NCBI GenBank assembly: GCA_021151695.1
Contig: JAGKWU010000006.1
Coordinates: forward strand, 124,001-188,000
From: Cellvibrionaceae bacterium
GTDB lineage: Bacteria; Pseudomonadota; Gammaproteobacteria; Pseudomonadales; Cellvibrionaceae
Length of the DNA stretch: 64,000 nt
Direction of reading: 5' to 3'
Shown: positions 61,249 to 64,000 of the stretch, one piece after another
Layout of the letters: every line of letters starts with the position of its first letter
Position numbering within the stretch: the first letter of the stretch is position 1
Made by a program: the position numbers and the translations under genes
Notes under the pieces: generated by a model
The model's database searches: none
The model's input: the letters and a program-made list of their open reading frames with translations, nothing else
Told to the model about the DNA's origin: nothing

Positions 61249-64000
61249 TTATTTCCTGCCTGAATCAATATGGTCAAACATATAGCCCACCTCTTTCGAG
61301 GTTTTATCTTCTTCCGCTTTATCTTTTCGCTCTTGTTCAAGTTGTTTTTTTCGCTTATTGACTTCGTCAAGAATTGGCAGCGGATCTATACCACGCCAGA
61401 GCGGCAACATGGACATCAATGTAAGTAATAAGCTGCTGGCGCGCAGCGACCAAATCAATAAACCCGTCGTTATCGATAAAGTGATACCCGCCAACAATGC
61501 TTTTTGCTGCTGTTCTTCGTGCAAAACACTGTCCATTTGTTCACGAAAGCGATTTAGCTGCGCGTTAAATTTTTCCTCTTCCTCTGCACTGAAACCACTT
61601 GCAGGCCCTATGAGATTGGCCAGAGCGGAACTGGATGCAGCTTTAGCACCTCCCAACAATGAACCCTGTGCTTGCATGCGATCTATCAAGCTGTGTTTGC
61701 CAGTAGCGTCCACATCGGAAAATTTGATAGTGGCGTCAGCAGTGATCAGGGGCGCTGGCGGCTCCTCGCGTGTCGCAATAAGTTCCGGCTTGCCAGTTGT
61801 CGCACCCGAATCACCGGTTGGCTGCGCGGGATCTATATCGCCACGATCAATTTCTTTTGGCGGCGTAACACCGGGATTATCCGGTAAGCGCGGAGGTTCT
61901 TGGGGAGTCGTTACATCGGGCAATTTTCCATCAGACGCACCATTGCCAGTTTGTCCATTATTGTTTTCGCGATCATCCGGTAGAAATGTACTCACATCAA
62001 TTTGCAATATCAGATCCGCAGATGCACCTGCATTGTCAGTGGCGCGCAGTATTATCTGGTGACTACCAATATCATCGGCTGCAGGCGTTCCGTAAAAACG
62101 CATCTTGTCGCTATCAAAATGCAACCAGGCTGGCAGGTTTCCGCCATTGGCCATAAGGGCAGAATAATGCAACTGATCCTGCGCATCCTCATCGCTAAAT
62201 GCATTGACTGGAACCTGGTAATCAACACTTGCCGGCAATTTCACCGATTGCGTCGGCAATTCAATAATCGCCTGTGGAGCATCATTGGTATTGCTGACCA
62301 CGAGCGCAAAAATTTGGGTAGCACTTGCGCCCTGAACATCGCTGGCAATCACCTCAATAGCGTAATTGCCTACATGACTATTGAGCGGCGTGCCGCTAAA
62401 GCTGCGGGTGGCAGCATCAAAATGCAGCCAGGATGGCAAGGGTTTTCCGTCGGCGAGCCTGGCACTATAGGTTAATGGATCATTATCACCATCAGTAAAA
62501 CTATTGGCGGGAATTTGAAAATTGAACGGAGCATCCTCAATCGCCGTTTGCGCAGTAATGGGATTGCCTGACACAGGCGCCTTATTAACATCCAGTACAT
62601 TTAATACAAATAAATCACTTGCTGTTTCACCGGAAGCATCGCTGACGATAACGCGAATACTGAGTTGGCCAGTGTCGGCATTGCCAGGTGTACCGCTGAA
62701 ACTATGGCTGGTTGCATCAAAGCCAAGCCATGCAGGCAGCGCACTGCCATCGGCAAGTTGTGCTGTCCAGGTGAGAGGGTCGCCATTGGCATCACTAAAA
62801 CTATTATCAGGAACCACAAATATAAATTGTGAATCTTCAGTTGCTGTTTGATTCGCGATGGGATTGCTAACCGTGGGAGGATTGTTGCTACCCGTTGGCA
62901 AAATACTTAATTCAAATTGCGTGGAAACAATACCACCCACCCCATCATCGGCAGTGACTTTAATAACCAGCTGCCCAACATCGCTATCGACAGGTGTACC
63001 CGAAAAACTCCGCGTTGCACTATCAAAATGCAACCAGCCAGGTAAAGCAGTACCATCGGACAGCTGGGCGCTATAACTGAGAATATCGCCCGCATCCTGA
63101 TCAATAAAAGTATTGGCTGAAAAACTAAACCTCAGGGCTTGATCAACGGTACCGTTTTGATTGGGAATAGCGCGGCTGACCTCAGGTGTGTGATTAATAT
63201 CCAGCAAGTTAATGGCAACAGCTCCAGAATCAATCAGCGCACCACCTGTACCTGTGTTACCCAAATCACTCGTCGTCATGCTGAGTGTATCGCTGCCGGG
63301 AAATGGGCCAGAGCCCACATAAATAATATTGGCCAAGGCCGCATTGATATTGGCAAGTGTTCCGCTAAACACCATGCTGGCATCTGCACTGCCATCGCCC
63401 GTTGTAAAACTCAAGCCCGCAGTGCGGCCCAATGTTAATTGGCCCTGCCCCACTGATAAGGTTACTTGCAAATTGCCGTTAGCCGCATCCGCATCCGCTA
63501 TCTGGATTTGGTTGCCGTTAGCAAGGTTAAATATCAGCGGCGTGTCTTCCGTTGCTGTTTGTGCGCCCGGCAAAACATTGACCGGCGCATCATTAACGGC
63601 AGCGATATTCAATATTGCGCTATCACTGGAAGATAACACTCCATCGCTTGCCGTGATGGTTAAGGTGAGCGACGCAGCCGGCGCGTCAGCTGAATTTACA
63701 TAAGTAAGCGCGCCACCATTATTGCCCGCAAAAAAATCATTTAACTGTGCAACTGTGCCCGTAACAATTAGGTGACCAGATCCATTACCCGATGAAATAT
63801 TAACGCCTGTTGTGCCTACAACGGCCGTAAGCTGATTATTGCTGCCATTAACTGCAACTGTAACTGAGAGAGAGTCACCATCCGCATCAGCAAAACTAAT
63901 ACCTGTACCCTGTAGATTGATAGATTGCTGCTCGGTAACGACATAACTCAGGGGCGGTATAGTCACCACCGGTGCCGTGCTGGAATTATTCACCACTATG
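61249..64000 (-). CDS. C-terminal part of a giant cadherin/Ig-like repeat surface protein (partial)
   Basis: At least 917 codons; the frame is open to the right edge, so the N-terminus lies outside. Two repeats with VNDAP-type junctions (the first about 135 aa, the second about 140 aa) are followed by four dystroglycan-type cadherin-like repeats of about 95-100 aa, each with PxWLHFD...RSFSGTP and Asp-rich calcium-type motifs. A Pro-rich linker (about 670-760), a helical region, a hydrophobic segment (about 830-870) and a charged, Lys/Glu-rich tail (about 875-915) end the protein. This suggests a large extracellular adhesin-like protein anchored in the membrane by its C-terminus. There is no RTX secretion signal at the end. 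The downstream diguanylate cyclase starts 6 bp later. Confidence 0.85.
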   Translation of the reverse strand, partial: IVVNNSSTAPVVTIPPLSYVVTEQQSINLQGTGISFADADGDSLSVTVAVNGSNNQLTAVVGTTGVNISSGNGSGHLIVTGTVAQLNDFFAGNNGGALTYVNSADAPAASLTLTITASDGVLSSSDSAILNIAAVNDAPVNVLPGAQTATEDTPLIFNLANGNQIQIADADAANGNLQVTLSVGQGQLTLGRTAGLSFTTGDGSADASMVFSGTLANINAALANIIYVGSGPFPGSDTLSMTTSDLGNTGTGGALIDSGAVAINLLDINHTPEVSRAIPNQNGTVDQALRFSFSANTFIDQDAGDILSYSAQLSDGTALPGWLHFDSATRSFSGTPVDSDVGQLVIKVTADDGVGGIVSTQFELSILPTGSNNPPTVSNPIANQTATEDSQFIFVVPDNSFSDANGDPLTWTAQLADGSALPAWLGFDATSHSFSGTPGNADTGQLSIRVIVSDASGETASDLFVLNVLDVNKAPVSGNPITAQTAIEDAPFNFQIPANSFTDGDNDPLTYSARLADGKPLPSWLHFDAATRSFSGTPLNSHVGNYAIEVIASDVQGASATQIFALVVSNTNDAPQAIIELPTQSVKLPASVDYQVPVNAFSDEDAQDQLHYSALMANGGNLPAWLHFDSDKMRFYGTPAADDIGSHQIILRATDNAGASADLILQIDVSTFLPDDRENNNGQTGNGASDGKLPDVTTPQEPPRLPDNPGVTPPKEIDRGDIDPAQPTGDSGATTGKPELIATREEPPAPLITADATIKFSDVDATGKHSLIDRMQAQGSLLGGAKAASSSALANLIGPASGFSAEEEEKFNAQLNRFREQMDSVLHEEQQQKALLAGITLSITTGLLIWSLRASSLLLTLMSMLPLWRGIDPLPILDEVNKRKKQLEQERKDKAEEDKTSKEVGYMFDHIDSGRK

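Overview
The window reads as a continuous piece of a gammaproteobacterial chromosome, most likely a Cellvibrio-like member of the Cellvibrionaceae. This is an inference from overall protein character, moderate GC, the ndk-rlmN-pilF-rodZ-ispG-hisS-yfgM-bamB-der order, a PEP-CTERM protein and many c-di-GMP proteins; no rRNA or tRNA is present to confirm it. Coding density is high, and about 53 protein genes are called (one runs off the right edge, one is a transposase remnant). Several starts were moved inward to the codon that has a Shine-Dalgarno (SD) sequence.

Layout. 1-10.1 kb: mostly minus-strand housekeeping and signalling genes (cNMP-binding/rhodanese protein, M18 aminopeptidase, tsaB, adk, an Lrp-type regulator, a chemoreceptor, gabD-like dehydrogenase, K+/H+ antiporter). 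10.2-18.9 kb: plus-strand RNase II, a PEP-CTERM protein paired with a secreted 5'-nucleotidase, a secreted TPR/trypsin-like protein with an altered catalytic triad, and a run of EVE, methyltransferase, TSUP and PNPOx-like genes. 18.9-22.3 kb: an AT-rich accessory patch with an orphan periplasmic binding-like protein, an IS4-type transposase remnant and an O-acyltransferase. 22.4-28.5 kb: guaA/guaB, a beta-propeller protein and xseA. 28.57-31 kb: a TPP riboswitch followed by thiO-thiS-thiG. 31-42.8 kb: a minus-strand housekeeping block (HD-GYP, AEC transporter, der, bamB, yfgM, hisS, ispG, rodZ, pilF, rlmN, ndk). 42.9-53.6 kb: an iron-sulfur cluster assembly region, trmJ then iscR-iscS-sufB-sufC-sufD-sufS-sufA-sufT, with sufE nearby. 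54.1-64 kb: a signalling island (PAS histidine kinase, Rcp1-type regulator, REC-GGDEF-EAL protein) convergent with a membrane diguanylate cyclase and the end of a very large repeat-containing surface protein.

How the parts work together. The Suf region looks like a complete SUF machine sitting where an ISC operon is usually found next to trmJ. A 25-bp sequence matching the IscR type 1 site at 20 positions overlaps a good promoter upstream of iscR, which suggests autorepression by cluster-loaded IscR. The thiazole genes are preceded by a TPP aptamer and a small hairpin that pairs with the SD of thiO, pointing to translational control. The last 10 kb combine kinase phosphorelay and c-di-GMP synthesis/breakdown with a giant cadherin/Ig-like protein whose C-terminus is a membrane anchor with a charged tail. 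The diguanylate cyclase begins 6 nt after that gene, suggesting coupled expression.

Most unusual items: the giant protein-cyclase pair, the receiver-transmembrane-C-terminal domain protein between sufE and sufT, the trypsin-like protein with Asp replaced by Gln, a 157-bp MITE-like element and REP-like palindromes inserted between genes of otherwise compact operons. I see no CRISPR array, prophage, plasmid origin, rRNA or tRNA.
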